64,000 nt of DNA from Dehalococcoidia bacterium (lineage in GTDB: Bacteria > Chloroflexota > Dehalococcoidia > E44-bin15): positions 1 through 64,000 of the forward strand of contig JBAZMV010000005.1 of NCBI GenBank assembly GCA_041649635.1. The letters are read 5' to 3'. The notes beneath the pieces are model-generated. The model did no database searches. It saw only the letters and a list, made by a program, of their open reading frames with translations, and had not been told where the DNA came from. Within the stretch, counting starts at the first letter, position 1, and every line of letters starts with the position of its first letter. Position numbers and translations under genes: made by a program. Shown here one piece after another: positions 25,793 to 35,833 of the stretch.

Positions 25793-26248
25793 ATGAGCAA
25801 GCAGACTGAGAGATATATCGTTGCCGACAACGTTACGGAGGATGTCAAGAAGTTCCGCGTGGGGTTTTCTATGTTCGATAAGCTGTGCAGGAATTCCGGC
25901 AATCCCGTCAATGCCGTCTTGCTGGTCCCGACCAAACAAAATATCGACGATGAATCAAGCCTGGCTGTTTTCCTGCGCAGGTACAACAGCCGGGAGATCA
26001 TAGAAGACCTGCGGGAGGGCAGGGACGTTATACTGCCGTGCGGCGTCGGGTTTTCTTTAGAGACGACTGATAGCTTCAACGATTCCGGCGATCCGCTTAT
26101 CGTTCTGGCCGTTTGTGCTTCGTCCGGCATGCTTACAAAGATAGACGAATCGCAGAATATACAGGCTGTTATTGTAGTTTCAGAAGACACCGGCAATGTG
26201 GAGGAATGGGCGCGGCAGTGGAGCCCGTCCGCGGTCTCCGATTACTAG
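25793..26248 (+). CDS. Conserved-looking hypothetical soluble protein
   Basis: 151 residues, no membrane segment, alternating beta and alpha pattern (AVLLVPTKQNI, PLIVLAVCASS, QAVIVVSEDTG). I do not recognise the family. GGGAGG lies nine bases before the ATG. It ends 30 bp before a strong terminator and probably closes the small operon that starts at 23898. Confidence 0.6.
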   Translation: MSKQTERYIVADNVTEDVKKFRVGFSMFDKLCRNSGNPVNAVLLVPTKQNIDDESSLAVFLRRYNSREIIEDLREGRDVILPCGVGFSLETTDSFNDSGDPLIVLAVCASSGMLTKIDESQNIQAVIVVSEDTGNVEEWARQWSPSAVSDY

Positions 26249-26277
26249 CAGCGGATTCTCTCAATGTAATCACCGGT

Positions 26278-26309
26278 AAGCCTCGCGTAAACCGCGCGGG
26301 GCTTTTTTT
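26278..26309 (+). terminator. Intrinsic terminator
   Basis: AAGCCTCGCG pairs with CGCGGGGCTT (one G-T wobble) over a seven-base loop and runs into TTTTTTT. It ends the plus-strand genes and overlaps the last codon of comEC from the other strand. Confidence 0.85.
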
Positions 26310-28716
26310 ATCGCTCCGCCTCCACCCACAGCCGCTCCCCGTCGGTAGTGAAGGTTATCGTGCCGCGTTCGGACGTCAGGAATACAAGCTCGCCGCCCGC
26401 GGCGTCGCTCAGACGTTCGATGACGCTTGCGTTGGGGTGGCCGTACTGGTTATCGGTGCCGACGGATACGACGGCAGCCTGCGGCGAGACGGCGTCCAGC
26501 CAGTAGGGGCGCGAGGAGGATTTGGAGCCGTGGTGGCAGGCCTTGAGCACGGTGCTGTCCAGCGTAGCCCGGTTGCAGACCATGCGCAGCTCGCCGTCCC
26601 AGTAGAGGTCGGCGGCCAGCAGGAAGCTTATCTCTCCCATCGCCGCGCGCAGCACAACGCCGTTGTTGTCGACGTCGGAGTCGGTGCCCTCGTAGTGAAC
26701 TGCCTGCGGGTTGAGCACCTCAATAGTTGCCCCGCCGCCGATATCGATTATCTGACCCGCCCGCGCCCTGACGCATTCGACGCCCCTGCTTTCGAGCGTT
26801 TCCATAAGTTCCTGCGAACCCGGCAAATAGCCGCCGGATTTGTATTCCTGTGCAATGTCTATCGGCAGCAATGCGCGTCCAATTTCGTAGCGTTTCACCA
26901 CCTCGACGAGTCCGTTGGCATGGTCGTCGTGCGGGTGCGTCATGACCACCATATCGATGGAATTCTCCCAGAAAGGCAGCGTCTCGCCCAGCGCGACACA
27001 TATCTTCTCCGGTATGGCCCCGCCGTCGACGAGTATGTACTGATTCGACGGGCTTTTTATCAGCATCGAATCGCCTTGACCGACGTCGATAAATGTCACC
27101 TGAATTTTGCCGGTGTCGGGCGCGGTTAAGACTGCGGTCCAGGCGAGTATAGCGACTATCGACAGCGCGCCGATGCACCATTTCGCAGGCGTAGGGAGAG
27201 AAAGGTCTATCACCATCATGTCCTGGTCGGATGGTTCGATATGAAGTCGGCGTTTGATCTTGGCTCCCAGCCACATTACCGCGGCGGTTGCTCCGTAGTA
27301 TGTCCATATCAGCCAGGCTTTGACCTGGGATATTTCAACGGCGGCGTGCGGTATCGCGGCGAAGCCCTGCACAACCACGACGGTGTACTTGAGCAGCAGC
27401 CAGTCGACCCAGCCGATGACGCGGGCGGCGGGAAGCCAGAACAATCCGATGAAGGCAACGAGCGCTGTCACAATGATGATGGCGGGCAGGGCCAGCGTGG
27501 CGAAGAAAGTGGCGAACAGGCTCCATAGTGAGACGTAGCCGAAGTAATACGCCACCAGCGGCAGCGTGGCGGCTATGGCTCCCAGGCTGTAGGCGAAGCT
27601 GTCCACGAGCAGGCGCGGCCCCCGCGTCCGCGAGAGCAGGTCCTGGAGCGGGGGCGCTATCAATATCAGACCGAGCACGGCGCCGAAGCTGAGCTGGAAG
27701 CCTACCTGCCAGAGTATGTCCGGGTCGACGGCCACCATTATAGCCGCGGCGAACGTCACCGCGGTCAGGCCGCTGCGCTGTCGTCCCAGGTGCGTTCCCA
27801 GCAGATAAATACTGATCATGATCGCGGCGCGCAGCACCGAGGGCGACATGCCTGCCAGTATGGAGTAGAGCCAAAGCACGCCCAGCGTGGCGATGAAATA
27901 TGTCGGCCTGTGCCTGCCGAACAGGCGAACGCACGCGCTGAGGACGATGCCAGCGATGATTGACATGTGCAGCCCCGAGATGGCCAGCAGGTGCGCCGTC
28001 CCGGAAAGCTGGAAGTCCTGGTAGATGGAGGGCGGGATGTCATGGCGCAGGCCGAGTATAATGGCGCGCGCCATTGAGCCCTCCGGTTCGGGCAGGGACT
28101 GGCTCAGCGCCTGGCCCAGCCTGTGTCTGAACGAGTATAACGATTGCCACGGCTGCGGTCCCTGCCCCTGGGACACGAGCTCTACCTTGGGATAGAACAT
28201 CGTAGTGTATATGCCCTGACGCTTGAGATAAGCGCGGTAGTCGAAGCCTTCGAGGTCATCCTCCGGCAGTTCAAGGTCGCCGGTTATGCTCAGCAGGTCG
28301 CCGTATTCCAGCGTGGGGTATCTGGCGGTGCGGACAAGCAGGGTGCCGGACGCCGCTTCCCCGTCTATTTCTCTAACAGAGACGATTAGCTTCACCGACG
28401 AGTTCGTGGCCTCCGGTTCCTCGACGATTACGCCGGTGACGGATACATCTTCGCTTCCCGCATATCGCAGGAGGTCGTCGCCTGACGGCTCCGCCGCGAA
28501 TCTGACAGCGCCGAACATGAAGGCGACGATGCATGTTACCAGGACGGCGAACAGCCCCAGTCTGCGCATATGAAAGATTCGTTTGACGATTTGTAAGATG
28601 ACTGCTATGAGAGGAAGCGCCGCGATGATGATTAAACCATTGCCGGGCGGGAGATAAAAGTGGGAGCCGAAATATATGCCGAGAACGAACGCGAGACTGA
28701 TATAGACGAGATTCAT
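26308..28716 (-). CDS. comEC: ComEC/Rec2 DNA-uptake channel protein
   Basis: 802 residues, full-length type. N-terminal membrane part with an OB-fold-like region (about 60-160), then the Competence domain (LLAISGLHMSIIAG) and about ten membrane segments. The C-terminal metallo-beta-lactamase domain has VGQGDSMLIK, VDGG and THPHDDHANG. ComEC carries single-stranded DNA across the membrane during transformation, and the lactamase fold may degrade the other strand. It follows comEA by 15 bp. Confidence 0.93.
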   Translation of the reverse strand: MNLVYISLAFVLGIYFGSHFYLPPGNGLIIIAALPLIAVILQIVKRIFHMRRLGLFAVLVTCIVAFMFGAVRFAAEPSGDDLLRYAGSEDVSVTGVIVEEPEATNSSVKLIVSVREIDGEAASGTLLVRTARYPTLEYGDLLSITGDLELPEDDLEGFDYRAYLKRQGIYTTMFYPKVELVSQGQGPQPWQSLYSFRHRLGQALSQSLPEPEGSMARAIILGLRHDIPPSIYQDFQLSGTAHLLAISGLHMSIIAGIVLSACVRLFGRHRPTYFIATLGVLWLYSILAGMSPSVLRAAIMISIYLLGTHLGRQRSGLTAVTFAAAIMVAVDPDILWQVGFQLSFGAVLGLILIAPPLQDLLSRTRGPRLLVDSFAYSLGAIAATLPLVAYYFGYVSLWSLFATFFATLALPAIIIVTALVAFIGLFWLPAARVIGWVDWLLLKYTVVVVQGFAAIPHAAVEISQVKAWLIWTYYGATAAVMWLGAKIKRRLHIEPSDQDMMVIDLSLPTPAKWCIGALSIVAILAWTAVLTAPDTGKIQVTFIDVGQGDSMLIKSPSNQYILVDGGAIPEKICVALGETLPFWENSIDMVVMTHPHDDHANGLVEVVKRYEIGRALLPIDIAQEYKSGGYLPGSQELMETLESRGVECVRARAGQIIDIGGGATIEVLNPQAVHYEGTDSDVDNNGVVLRAAMGEISFLLAADLYWDGELRMVCNRATLDSTVLKACHHGSKSSSRPYWLDAVSPQAAVVSVGTDNQYGHPNASVIERLSDAAGGELVFLTSERGTITFTTDGERLWVEAER

Positions 28717-28731
28717 AACCGTCTCATTCCG

Positions 28732-29244
28732 CTATTCTACCGTAATGAGGTCTTTTATTTTGTCAAAAGACGATTCTCCTATGCCGGGCACCAGCATAAG
28801 CTCGTAAATAGTGACGAATGGGCCGTTAGCTTCGCGATAGTCGACGATTTTCTGAGCCGCTGTCGGGCCGATGCCGGGCAGGGCGTCGAGCAGCCAGGCG
28901 TCCGCCCGGTTTATGCTTATGAATTGCGGGCTGGCAGGCTCCTCGATATTCGGGATGTAAAGTTTTATCGCGTTGCCGTCCGCCCCATCGACCAGGCCGC
29001 CGGCCAGTTTTATAACATCGTTTATCGCCGAATCTTTATAGATCGGATACCATCCAGGATTAATTACGGCACCGTCGATATATATTTCCGTTGCATCCGA
29101 TATCGGGGCTTTTACCTCGGGGAGGATGATCTCTAACGGCTCTCCGGCCCAGGGGTGGAGTTGGAAAAGCGTCGCAATCCCGCCTGCGATGATTATAGTG
29201 AGGACGAATATGATGATGGTTTTGTCGCTATGGGGCCGTTTCAA
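28732..29244 (-). CDS. comEA: ComEA DNA-binding competence protein
   Basis: About 170 residues. One N-terminal membrane anchor (TIIIFVLTIIIAGGIA), an SLBB-like domain (EIYIDGAVINPGWYPI) and two helix-hairpin-helix motifs (LLDALPGIGPTAAQKI, LMLVPGIGESSFDKI). It binds incoming double-stranded DNA at the cell surface. The start is likely TTG 29244 with GGGAG nearby; a TTG at 29262 is possible. Operon with comEC. Confidence 0.9.
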   Translation of the reverse strand: MKRPHSDKTIIIFVLTIIIAGGIATLFQLHPWAGEPLEIILPEVKAPISDATEIYIDGAVINPGWYPIYKDSAINDVIKLAGGLVDGADGNAIKLYIPNIEEPASPQFISINRADAWLLDALPGIGPTAAQKIVDYREANGPFVTIYELMLVPGIGESSFDKIKDLITVE

Positions 29245-29428
29245 TTTTCTCCCTGAAAACAAAAATTATTAAATTCATAAGGGTAAATATTAAATGACCT
29301 TATGCTCTAATATATTTAAATCATAGGGGATTATATTTGTAGTGTCAACGTTTTTCTAAGCAGGCCTTGCCATTACGCGTCGTCTTTGTGATATTATTTA
29401 GAATCGAGCACTTTGAGGGGGAAGCCAA

Positions 29429-29641
29429 TTGAAGTCTAATAAAGCGAGCGGCTGGCTGCTGGCGACGGTATGTCTGGGTATAGGGGCCATAATTTCGTGG
29501 GTGGATTTCGGGCTGTACGTTTCCCGTTTGAACGACGGCGTGGGCATCGGACTGAGCGCGGCTATGGCCCTTGCCTTCACCATAGCCGCGATAGGATTCT
29601 ACATCCAGTGGAACAAGGTAAAACGCACACCGGACGAGTAG
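29429..29641 (+). CDS. Small two-helix membrane protein
   Basis: 70 residues with two hydrophobic helices (about 8-30 and 40-61) and charged ends. TTG start eight bases after GAGGGG. No family recognised. It lies 63 bp before the ABC transporter ATPase on the same strand. Confidence 0.55.
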   Translation: MKSNKASGWLLATVCLGIGAIISWVDFGLYVSRLNDGVGIGLSAAMALAFTIAAIGFYIQWNKVKRTPDE

Positions 29642-29704
29642 AAGCTTTGGTTGTCTTACCCGGCAAGTCGATGTATTTTAGTTGTTGCTAGGTATTCGCT
29701 TCTT

Positions 29705-30622
29705 ATGAAAACAGTTGTTAAAGTAGACCATCTGCGCAAGTCCTACAAGGACGTGAAGGCTGTTAATGATATCAGCTTCAGGGTCTATGAGGGCGAGATA
29801 TTCGGCATGCTGGGCCCCAACGGCGCGGGCAAGACCACTACGATGGAGATCGTCGAGGGCATCAGGAAAGCCGATTCGGGCCGAGTTTCAGTGCTCGGCA
29901 TCGATGTAAGGAAGAATCCGCGTCAGGTGAAGAGCAATATCGGAGTGCAGCTCCAGACAACGTCGTTATATCCCAGGCTGACAGTAGGCGAAGTGATGGC
30001 GCTTTTCGCCAGCTTCTATCCAAAATCGGCGTCGATAAATAAGCTCATCAAGCTGGTCGATCTGGAGGATTGCAGGAAAAAGCGGTGCAAAACTCTATCC
30101 GGCGGCCAGCAGCAGCGGCTATCGATAGCTCTTGCTCTTGTAAACAATCCCAGGGTCATTTTCCTCGACGAGCCGACATCCGGCCTCGACCCTCAGTCGC
30201 GTCACAACATCTGGGGCATCATCGAATACGTGCGCGGCAAAGGGAAGTCCGTTTTCATCACCACTCACTATATGGAGGAGGCGCAGCGTCTCTGCGACCG
30301 CGTGGCGATTGTGGATCACGGCAAGATAATCGCCACCGACGCGCCGGATAAGCTGGTATTGCAGCATTTCCAGGAGGAAGCCATAGAGTTCGAGGTGGGC
30401 CGGAAGCTCGATGATGAGGATCTAAGGGCGGTGGCCGGGGTCACGAATGTAGTACAGGAGAACGGCAAGGTGACCGTGTACTCGAATGCGGTGCCTGTTT
30501 CCGTTGCGGCGCTGCTGGACATGGCAAAACAGAGAGGCTTCGAGCTGACCAATCTCTACGTGCGCCGGGCCACGCTCGAAGATGTTTTCCTCAAGCTTAC
30601 AGGGAGGAGAATCCGGGAATGA
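29705..30622 (+). CDS. ABC-2 type transporter ATP-binding protein
   Basis: 305 residues. Walker A GPNGAGKTT, signature LSGGQQQR, Walker B VIFLDEP and H-loop TTHYMEE are intact. A C-terminal extension (about 220-305) is usual for drug or polymer exporters of the ABC-2 type. The start at ATG 29705 fits the fold; the frame continues upstream without homology. Couples to its permease by ATGA overlap. Confidence 0.93.
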   Translation: MKTVVKVDHLRKSYKDVKAVNDISFRVYEGEIFGMLGPNGAGKTTTMEIVEGIRKADSGRVSVLGIDVRKNPRQVKSNIGVQLQTTSLYPRLTVGEVMALFASFYPKSASINKLIKLVDLEDCRKKRCKTLSGGQQQRLSIALALVNNPRVIFLDEPTSGLDPQSRHNIWGIIEYVRGKGKSVFITTHYMEEAQRLCDRVAIVDHGKIIATDAPDKLVLQHFQEEAIEFEVGRKLDDEDLRAVAGVTNVVQENGKVTVYSNAVPVSVAALLDMAKQRGFELTNLYVRRATLEDVFLKLTGRRIRE

Positions 30623-31701
30623 AGACGTTCAGGGTTCTCCTTGCGGCAAACGCCAAGCAGTTCGTCAGGGAGCGGGCGGCCCTCTTCTGGACATTTATTT
30701 TCCCTATATTCTTCATACTAATCTTCGGCGCCGTATTCAGCGGCAGCGATGATATTACATTTGATGTCGGCCTGGTGTTGGAGGATGAATCACCGATAGC
30801 GCAGAATCTGTCGGTGGCGCTCGGTCAGATACCCGCTTTCGCATTGACCTCAGGCGAGAGGGACGCGGAGATGGCCGCGCTGAAGGACGGCGACAGGCGG
30901 GCGGTGATAATCGTCAATGACGGCTTCGGCGATAGCATAGTTCAAGGTCAGGCTACAGATATAGATGTCTATTACGATCCTACGCAGACCAGTTCCGTGC
31001 AGATACTGCTGCCGATAATCCAAAAGGTGATAGATAACTTCGACCGCGCATTGTCCGGCACCGCGCCGCTGATCCATCTTAATGAGGAGACGCTGCAATC
31101 GCGCAACCTGCGGGCTATAGACTACCTGGTTCCGGGCATCCTGGCCATGGCTCTCATGCAACTGGGCCTGTTCGCCGTCGCGCCCATCGTGGTCGACAGG
31201 GAGAATAAGGTGCTTAAAAGGCTCGGCGCTACTCCGCTGAGGCGCTCGACAATGATCACAAGCACTGTAGCATTCAATTTGATCGTGGCGGTGATACAGG
31301 GAGCCCTTATCATAGTCATCGCCAGACTCGTGTTCGATGTGCCGATGCTGGGCAACTGGTTCTATCTGGCCGGGTTCATCTTCCTGGGGACGTTAACATT
31401 TCTTGCCATGGGATATATGCTCTCGGCCTTTGCCAGGAATGAGCAGACGCTTATGCCGCTGATCATGATCGTGCAGTTTCCCATGATGTTCCTCTCAGGG
31501 ATATTCTTCCCGCTGGAGATGATGCCCGGTTTCATGCGCCCGATCATGGATGCCATGCCTCTCACATATCTCGGCGATTCCCTGCGGCAGGTCATGGTAG
31601 AGTCCGCTCCTTTGCACTCGCATATGGTCAATCTGGCCGTGCTCGGCGGCTGGTTCGTTGTCTGCCTGATATTGGCGGTACGCTTCTTCAAATGGGAATG
31701 A
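30619..31701 (+). CDS. ABC-2 type transporter permease
   Basis: 360 residues. One N-terminal membrane helix (FWTFIFPIFFILIFGAVF), a long extracytoplasmic domain (about 55-180) and five C-terminal helices, the standard YhgE/ABC-2 layout. Partner of the ATPase. The substrate is unknown; such pairs export antibiotics, lipids or polysaccharides. Confidence 0.9.
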   Translation: MKTFRVLLAANAKQFVRERAALFWTFIFPIFFILIFGAVFSGSDDITFDVGLVLEDESPIAQNLSVALGQIPAFALTSGERDAEMAALKDGDRRAVIIVNDGFGDSIVQGQATDIDVYYDPTQTSSVQILLPIIQKVIDNFDRALSGTAPLIHLNEETLQSRNLRAIDYLVPGILAMALMQLGLFAVAPIVVDRENKVLKRLGATPLRRSTMITSTVAFNLIVAVIQGALIIVIARLVFDVPMLGNWFYLAGFIFLGTLTFLAMGYMLSAFARNEQTLMPLIMIVQFPMMFLSGIFFPLEMMPGFMRPIMDAMPLTYLGDSLRQVMVESAPLHSHMVNLAVLGGWFVVCLILAVRFFKWE

Positions 31702-31740
31702 TCGGCGGTAAGCGTGTCGCTTTGCAATGTCTACGGTGAA

Positions 31741-31766
31741 GGGCGAGCACGGGGGCTCGCCCCTAC
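31741..31766. repeat. GTAGGGGC-family hairpin, single-stem copy
   Basis: GGGCGAGC / GCTCGCCC stem followed by CTAC. It matches one half of the two-hairpin elements at 6822 and 12392. It lies between the ABC permease stop and the next promoter. Confidence 0.7.
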
Positions 31767-31781
31767 GGGTTCCGATTTCGG

Positions 31782-31810
31782 TTGACAATCGAAACGCTCC
31801 ACTTTAGAAT
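31782..31810 (+). promoter_or_regulatory. Promoter of the VOC-family gene
   Basis: TTGACA (31782-31787), a 17-bp spacer and TAGAAT (31805-31810), a near-consensus sigma-70 promoter. The ATG is 38 bp downstream. Confidence 0.75.
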
Positions 31811-31847
31811 TCCCTAATCGAATCGAAACAATATGGAGGTATCGATT

Positions 31848-32306
31848 ATGCCGCTGCATCATGTCGCAATCGCCGTTAGGGATATGGACGAGTCGCTCAA
31901 GTTCTATCGCGATGGCATAGGTCTCAATATCTTTCAGGACGAAGTGATATCCGGGCCGGATGTGGATGCTTCGCTGCTGGTGAAGGACGGAAAACTGCGG
32001 ATGGTGCTTCTCGCCGACGCTGCGGGAAATATGATCGAATTGCTGGGGTGGATTAATCCGGCAGTGAGGGAGCGGCCTGAGGAGTATAAGGATTTCACAT
32101 CCGTCGGCATTGTGGAAGTCGCATTCATGGTACCCGACCTCAAGGAAGCGGAGGAGAGCCTGGCGAAGATAGGATACAAATTCAGGAGCCCGGTGTGGAG
32201 CTTCGGCAGCGACCTTGAGGCTTACGGCGGCGCGCACGCGGATATGCGGTACGTGCTGGATCCCAACGGCGTGCAGGTGGAGTTGATGCAGGTGGTTGTG
32301 GGCTAG
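31848..32306 (+). CDS. VOC (glyoxalase/dioxygenase superfamily) protein
   Basis: 152 residues. Two beta-alpha-beta-beta-beta units: LHHVAIAVRDMDESLKFY at the start and DPNGVQVELM at the end, with H, E and E in the metal-ligand positions typical of glyoxalase I or methylmalonyl-CoA epimerase. The exact reaction is not readable. GGAGG at 31835-31839 sets ATG 31848. Confidence 0.8.
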   Translation: MPLHHVAIAVRDMDESLKFYRDGIGLNIFQDEVISGPDVDASLLVKDGKLRMVLLADAAGNMIELLGWINPAVRERPEEYKDFTSVGIVEVAFMVPDLKEAEESLAKIGYKFRSPVWSFGSDLEAYGGAHADMRYVLDPNGVQVELMQVVVG

Positions 32307-32349
32307 TGATCAGACTATGTGGTAATCGAAATAATTCGAGGAGCATACT

Positions 32350-32769
32350 ATGGACAATTACTTTTGGTCCCTTTTGGGGGGTGAGGTTGAGAGACAGCCG
32401 GACCTGGAAGTTCGAGTTCTCGCGGACTCGGCGGGCAGGAAGGCTTCAGGCTTAAAAGGGGATATCGATGAACTGCGTCAAACGATTGATAAGCTTGTAC
32501 TCATTACCCGTGCTCTGTGGGAGATTATCGCTGAGTCGCGAGGACTCAATGACGAATACCTGATTAACAAGGTGAATGAGATAGACCTCAGGGACGGGAC
32601 GCTGGATGGCAAAATGAAGACCTCTATTAAGAAATGCCCGTCGTGCGGCAGGACGATGTCGCAGAGCCGTGGCGCTTGCCTGTACTGCGGAACGAAGGAT
32701 ACTGAGGCCAACCCCTTTGATAGGATTAACACCGATTCCCGTAAGGACTTGACTCAGTGGTTAATGTAG
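32350..32769 (+). CDS. Hypothetical protein with zinc ribbon
   Basis: 139 residues. A helical region (about 35-85) leads into CPSCGRTMSQSRGACLYCG, a compact zinc ribbon. No further family. Follows the VOC gene by 43 bp on the same strand. Confidence 0.65.
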   Translation: MDNYFWSLLGGEVERQPDLEVRVLADSAGRKASGLKGDIDELRQTIDKLVLITRALWEIIAESRGLNDEYLINKVNEIDLRDGTLDGKMKTSIKKCPSCGRTMSQSRGACLYCGTKDTEANPFDRINTDSRKDLTQWLM

Positions 32770-32924
32770 TCGGTAGCACCTCTAAATTGTTTATAGCTGT
32801 ATCGCATAACAGTTCATATTAACCGTATTAGTTTATTCTCCTCTATTTTGCGATATAAGTCGCTTACGCAGTCGATTAATTGAAGTTACACTCTCTTTGT
32901 AGATGTCGGAAGGGGGAGTGACGG

Positions 32925-35351
32925 ATGGCTAAAGACCCGATATGCGGCATGGAAGTAGACGAGAAGACCGGCCTCAGCCTGGAATACGAAGGACGGAAGT
33001 ATTACTTCTGCCATCCGCATTGCCGCGAAGAGTTCCTCAAAAGAAAAGGCGAAGCGAAAACGCTTTCCGATGAAGTTCCGTCGTCCAATACCGGCGGGGA
33101 ATCTCAATCGGAAAAAACAACGCTCGATATCGCAGGGATGCATTGCGCCTCATGCGCTGTGAATCTGGAGGGCTCTCTAAATAAAGTCGACGGCGTATCT
33201 AAGGCGGCGGTCAACTTCGCCACGGAGAAGGCGTATGTGGAGTACGACCCGTCGAAGGTGGCGGTGAGCGACCTGGAGCGGGCCGTAGCCAATGCAGGCT
33301 ACAGCGTCGTTAAGAAAGAAAAGGCTTGGGGGATCAAAGAGGACGCCGCCGATCTCGAGAAGGATGCCCGAAAGCGTGACATCGACGTTTTAAAGATCAA
33401 GCTCATCGTATCCGCCGTCTTCGCTGTTCCGCTGCTCTATTTCGCCATGGGACATCACATCGGCCTGCCTTTGCCGCCGCTCAGCGATAAGGCGATGGCT
33501 GCAATACAACTCGCGCTCACGGTTCCAATCGTCGCGGCGGGCTATCAGTTCTACACAGTCGGAATCGGTACGGTGGTGAGGAACCGCCGCGCAAACATGG
33601 ATACGCTGGTGGCGCTGGGCACCGGCACGGCTTTTCTGTACAGCCTGGCGATATCGATCCTGATCTGGAGCGGCAACGCTAACTACGGCATGAACAGCCT
33701 GTATTTCGAGGTGGCCGGGCTGCTCATCTTTTTTATACTTCTGGGGAGGTATCTTGAAGCAGCGGCCAAGGGGCGCACCTCGGCATCCATCCGCAAGCTG
33801 TTGGAACTGCGGCCCAAGACTGCGCTGGTGGTTCGTGATGGCAGGGAGGTCGAGGTAGCTGTCGAATCGGTCGTCGTCGGTGACGAGGTCGTATTGAAGC
33901 CGGGAAGCGCGGTGCCGGTGGATGGGATAATCGAAGAGGGCAATTCCTCGATCGACCAATCGCTTCTTACCGGCGAGAGCATCCCAGTCGATAAAGCTGT
34001 CGGCGGCGAGGTTATCGCAGGCACGATAAACAAGGGCGGATGGCTCAAGTTCAAAGCTACCAGGGTCGGCGCTGACACGGCGCTGGCGCAGATAATCAGA
34101 CTTGTTGAGGAGGCGCAGGGCAGCAAAGCCCCCGTGCAGCGGCTGGCGGACAGGGTATCCGCATACTTTGTGCCAATCGTTCTCGCTATCGGAGTGGTCA
34201 CTTTCCTGGCCTGGTATCTCTCCGGCTACGACTTATCTTTCGCTTTGAAGGCTTTCATCGCGGTCATCATCGTCGCCTGCCCCTGCGCGCTGGGTCTGGC
34301 CACGCCTACGGCGGTGATCGTGGGCACGGGCAAGGGGGCGGAGAACGGCATACTTATCAAGGATGCGGCTACGCTGGAGACGGCTTGCAAGGTTGATACC
34401 GTAGTCTTCGACAAGACGGGCACGCTGACGCGGGGCAAGCCGGAGGTTACAGACATAATCACGTTGTCGGAAGCGTATTCCGAGGATGAGATACTGGGCT
34501 TTGCCGTGGCGGTCGAGCGGCGCTCCGAGCATCACATCGGCGATGCCATTGTCGCTACGGCTGTCGAAAGGAAGATATCGATTACTGACGCTGCAGACTT
34601 CTCATCCGTATCGGGCAAGGGCGTTGAGGCCAGATGCGACGGTAAATCCGTCATCGTGGCTAATAGCAGGCTGTTTGCTGAGAGGGGCATCGACGTGTCG
34701 AAGGCGGAGGACGGTGTCGCGAATCTCGAAGGCCAGGGCAAGACGGTGGTACTTGTAGGAATCGATGGCAAGGTTGCCGGCGTCATCGCGGTTGCGGATA
34801 CGGCCAAGGAGTTCGCTGCCGAGACAGTCGCGCGGCTGAAGCGGATGGGGAAGAAAGTCGTCATGATCTCAGGCGACAACCGTCGCAGCGCGGAGAGTAT
34901 CGCTCGCCAGCTTGGTATCGACAGCGTGCTGGCCGGGGTATTGCCCAAGGATAAGGCCGCTGAGATAAAGAAACTTCAGTCGGGTGGCGGCAAAGTGGCG
35001 ATGGTGGGCGATGGGGTGAACGATGCGCCGGCGCTGGTGCAGGCCGATGTCGGCATTGCCATAGGCTCGGGCACCGACGTCGCTATCGAGTCTGGGGGCA
35101 TAGTTCTGGTAAAGGATGATATTCGGGATGTGGTACGAACGCTGGAGCTAAGCTGCTATACCATGCGCAAGATAAAGCAGAACCTGTTCTGGGCCTTCTT
35201 CTACAACGTTGTTGCGATACCGATTGCCGCCGGAGCGCTGTATCCGTCCACGGGATTTCTGCTAAATCCGATAATAGCGGGGGCGGCCATGGCCTTTAGT
35301 TCGGTTAGCGTGGTGACGAATTCGCTGAGCATGAGGCGATATCGCCTGTGA
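32925..35351 (+). CDS. copA: Copper-type P1B ATPase with N-terminal YHS domain
   Basis: 808 residues. An N-terminal YHS metal-binding domain (DPICGMEV, YFCHPHCREEF; about 3-45) is followed by one HMA domain with GMHCASC (about 70-135). The core has the CPC metal site in VACPCALGLATPTA, TGES, DKTGTLT (phosphorylated Asp), the HP-like SEHHIGDAI and GDGVNDAPAL. These mark a CPC-type Cu(I)/Ag(I) exporter. The two genes after it may belong to the same response. The 155-bp gap upstream shows no clear operator. Confidence 0.92.
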   Translation: MAKDPICGMEVDEKTGLSLEYEGRKYYFCHPHCREEFLKRKGEAKTLSDEVPSSNTGGESQSEKTTLDIAGMHCASCAVNLEGSLNKVDGVSKAAVNFATEKAYVEYDPSKVAVSDLERAVANAGYSVVKKEKAWGIKEDAADLEKDARKRDIDVLKIKLIVSAVFAVPLLYFAMGHHIGLPLPPLSDKAMAAIQLALTVPIVAAGYQFYTVGIGTVVRNRRANMDTLVALGTGTAFLYSLAISILIWSGNANYGMNSLYFEVAGLLIFFILLGRYLEAAAKGRTSASIRKLLELRPKTALVVRDGREVEVAVESVVVGDEVVLKPGSAVPVDGIIEEGNSSIDQSLLTGESIPVDKAVGGEVIAGTINKGGWLKFKATRVGADTALAQIIRLVEEAQGSKAPVQRLADRVSAYFVPIVLAIGVVTFLAWYLSGYDLSFALKAFIAVIIVACPCALGLATPTAVIVGTGKGAENGILIKDAATLETACKVDTVVFDKTGTLTRGKPEVTDIITLSEAYSEDEILGFAVAVERRSEHHIGDAIVATAVERKISITDAADFSSVSGKGVEARCDGKSVIVANSRLFAERGIDVSKAEDGVANLEGQGKTVVLVGIDGKVAGVIAVADTAKEFAAETVARLKRMGKKVVMISGDNRRSAESIARQLGIDSVLAGVLPKDKAAEIKKLQSGGGKVAMVGDGVNDAPALVQADVGIAIGSGTDVAIESGGIVLVKDDIRDVVRTLELSCYTMRKIKQNLFWAFFYNVVAIPIAAGALYPSTGFLLNPIIAGAAMAFSSVSVVTNSLSMRRYRL

Positions 35352-35562
35352 TTCTGTCGCGCTTATCGCCTGGTTGATAAAGAGGTTTGGAATATGAGGC
35401 CGGATCGGGAATAAGTGGTAAGCGCGGTCTGTTGCAGGCTTTATGTTATTGTGATAATATCGTTGCCTACCCTGGTATATATACCTGTCTCGTAGATCAT
35501 CGGTAAGCTTGTTCGAACAATAACGAATATGGCAGTACTGGACGAATCGTTGGGAGGCAGAT

Positions 35563-35811
35563 ATGGATTTTTTCCACTCATTGGCGGCGGCGCGAATAAT
35601 CTTCGCTTTAGGTATTCTTAACTTTCTCCTTATTGTCCTCATTACATTGTCATGCCGGTGCGTTTCCGGATCGAATATCGGCAGCAGACTGATGAGGTAT
35701 CGCTTCTATAAGCGCTTCTTCGCAAAACACTGCTATCTCTGGTATGTATTATGTCCCTCCGTGGTTGTTCATGCATTCTTTGCCGTCATGTTCATGGGAT
35801 GGCCGGGTTAG
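35563..35811 (+). CDS. Small membrane protein downstream of the copper ATPase
   Basis: 82 residues with two hydrophobic helices (about 9-30 and 58-78) separated by a basic loop. A good ribosome binding site (GGGAGG) precedes ATG 35563. No known family. The 211 bp before it holds nothing recognised. Confidence 0.6.
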   Translation: MDFFHSLAAARIIFALGILNFLLIVLITLSCRCVSGSNIGSRLMRYRFYKRFFAKHCYLWYVLCPSVVVHAFFAVMFMGWPG

Positions 35812-35833
35812 AAATCAAGAGGAGGTTTTCACT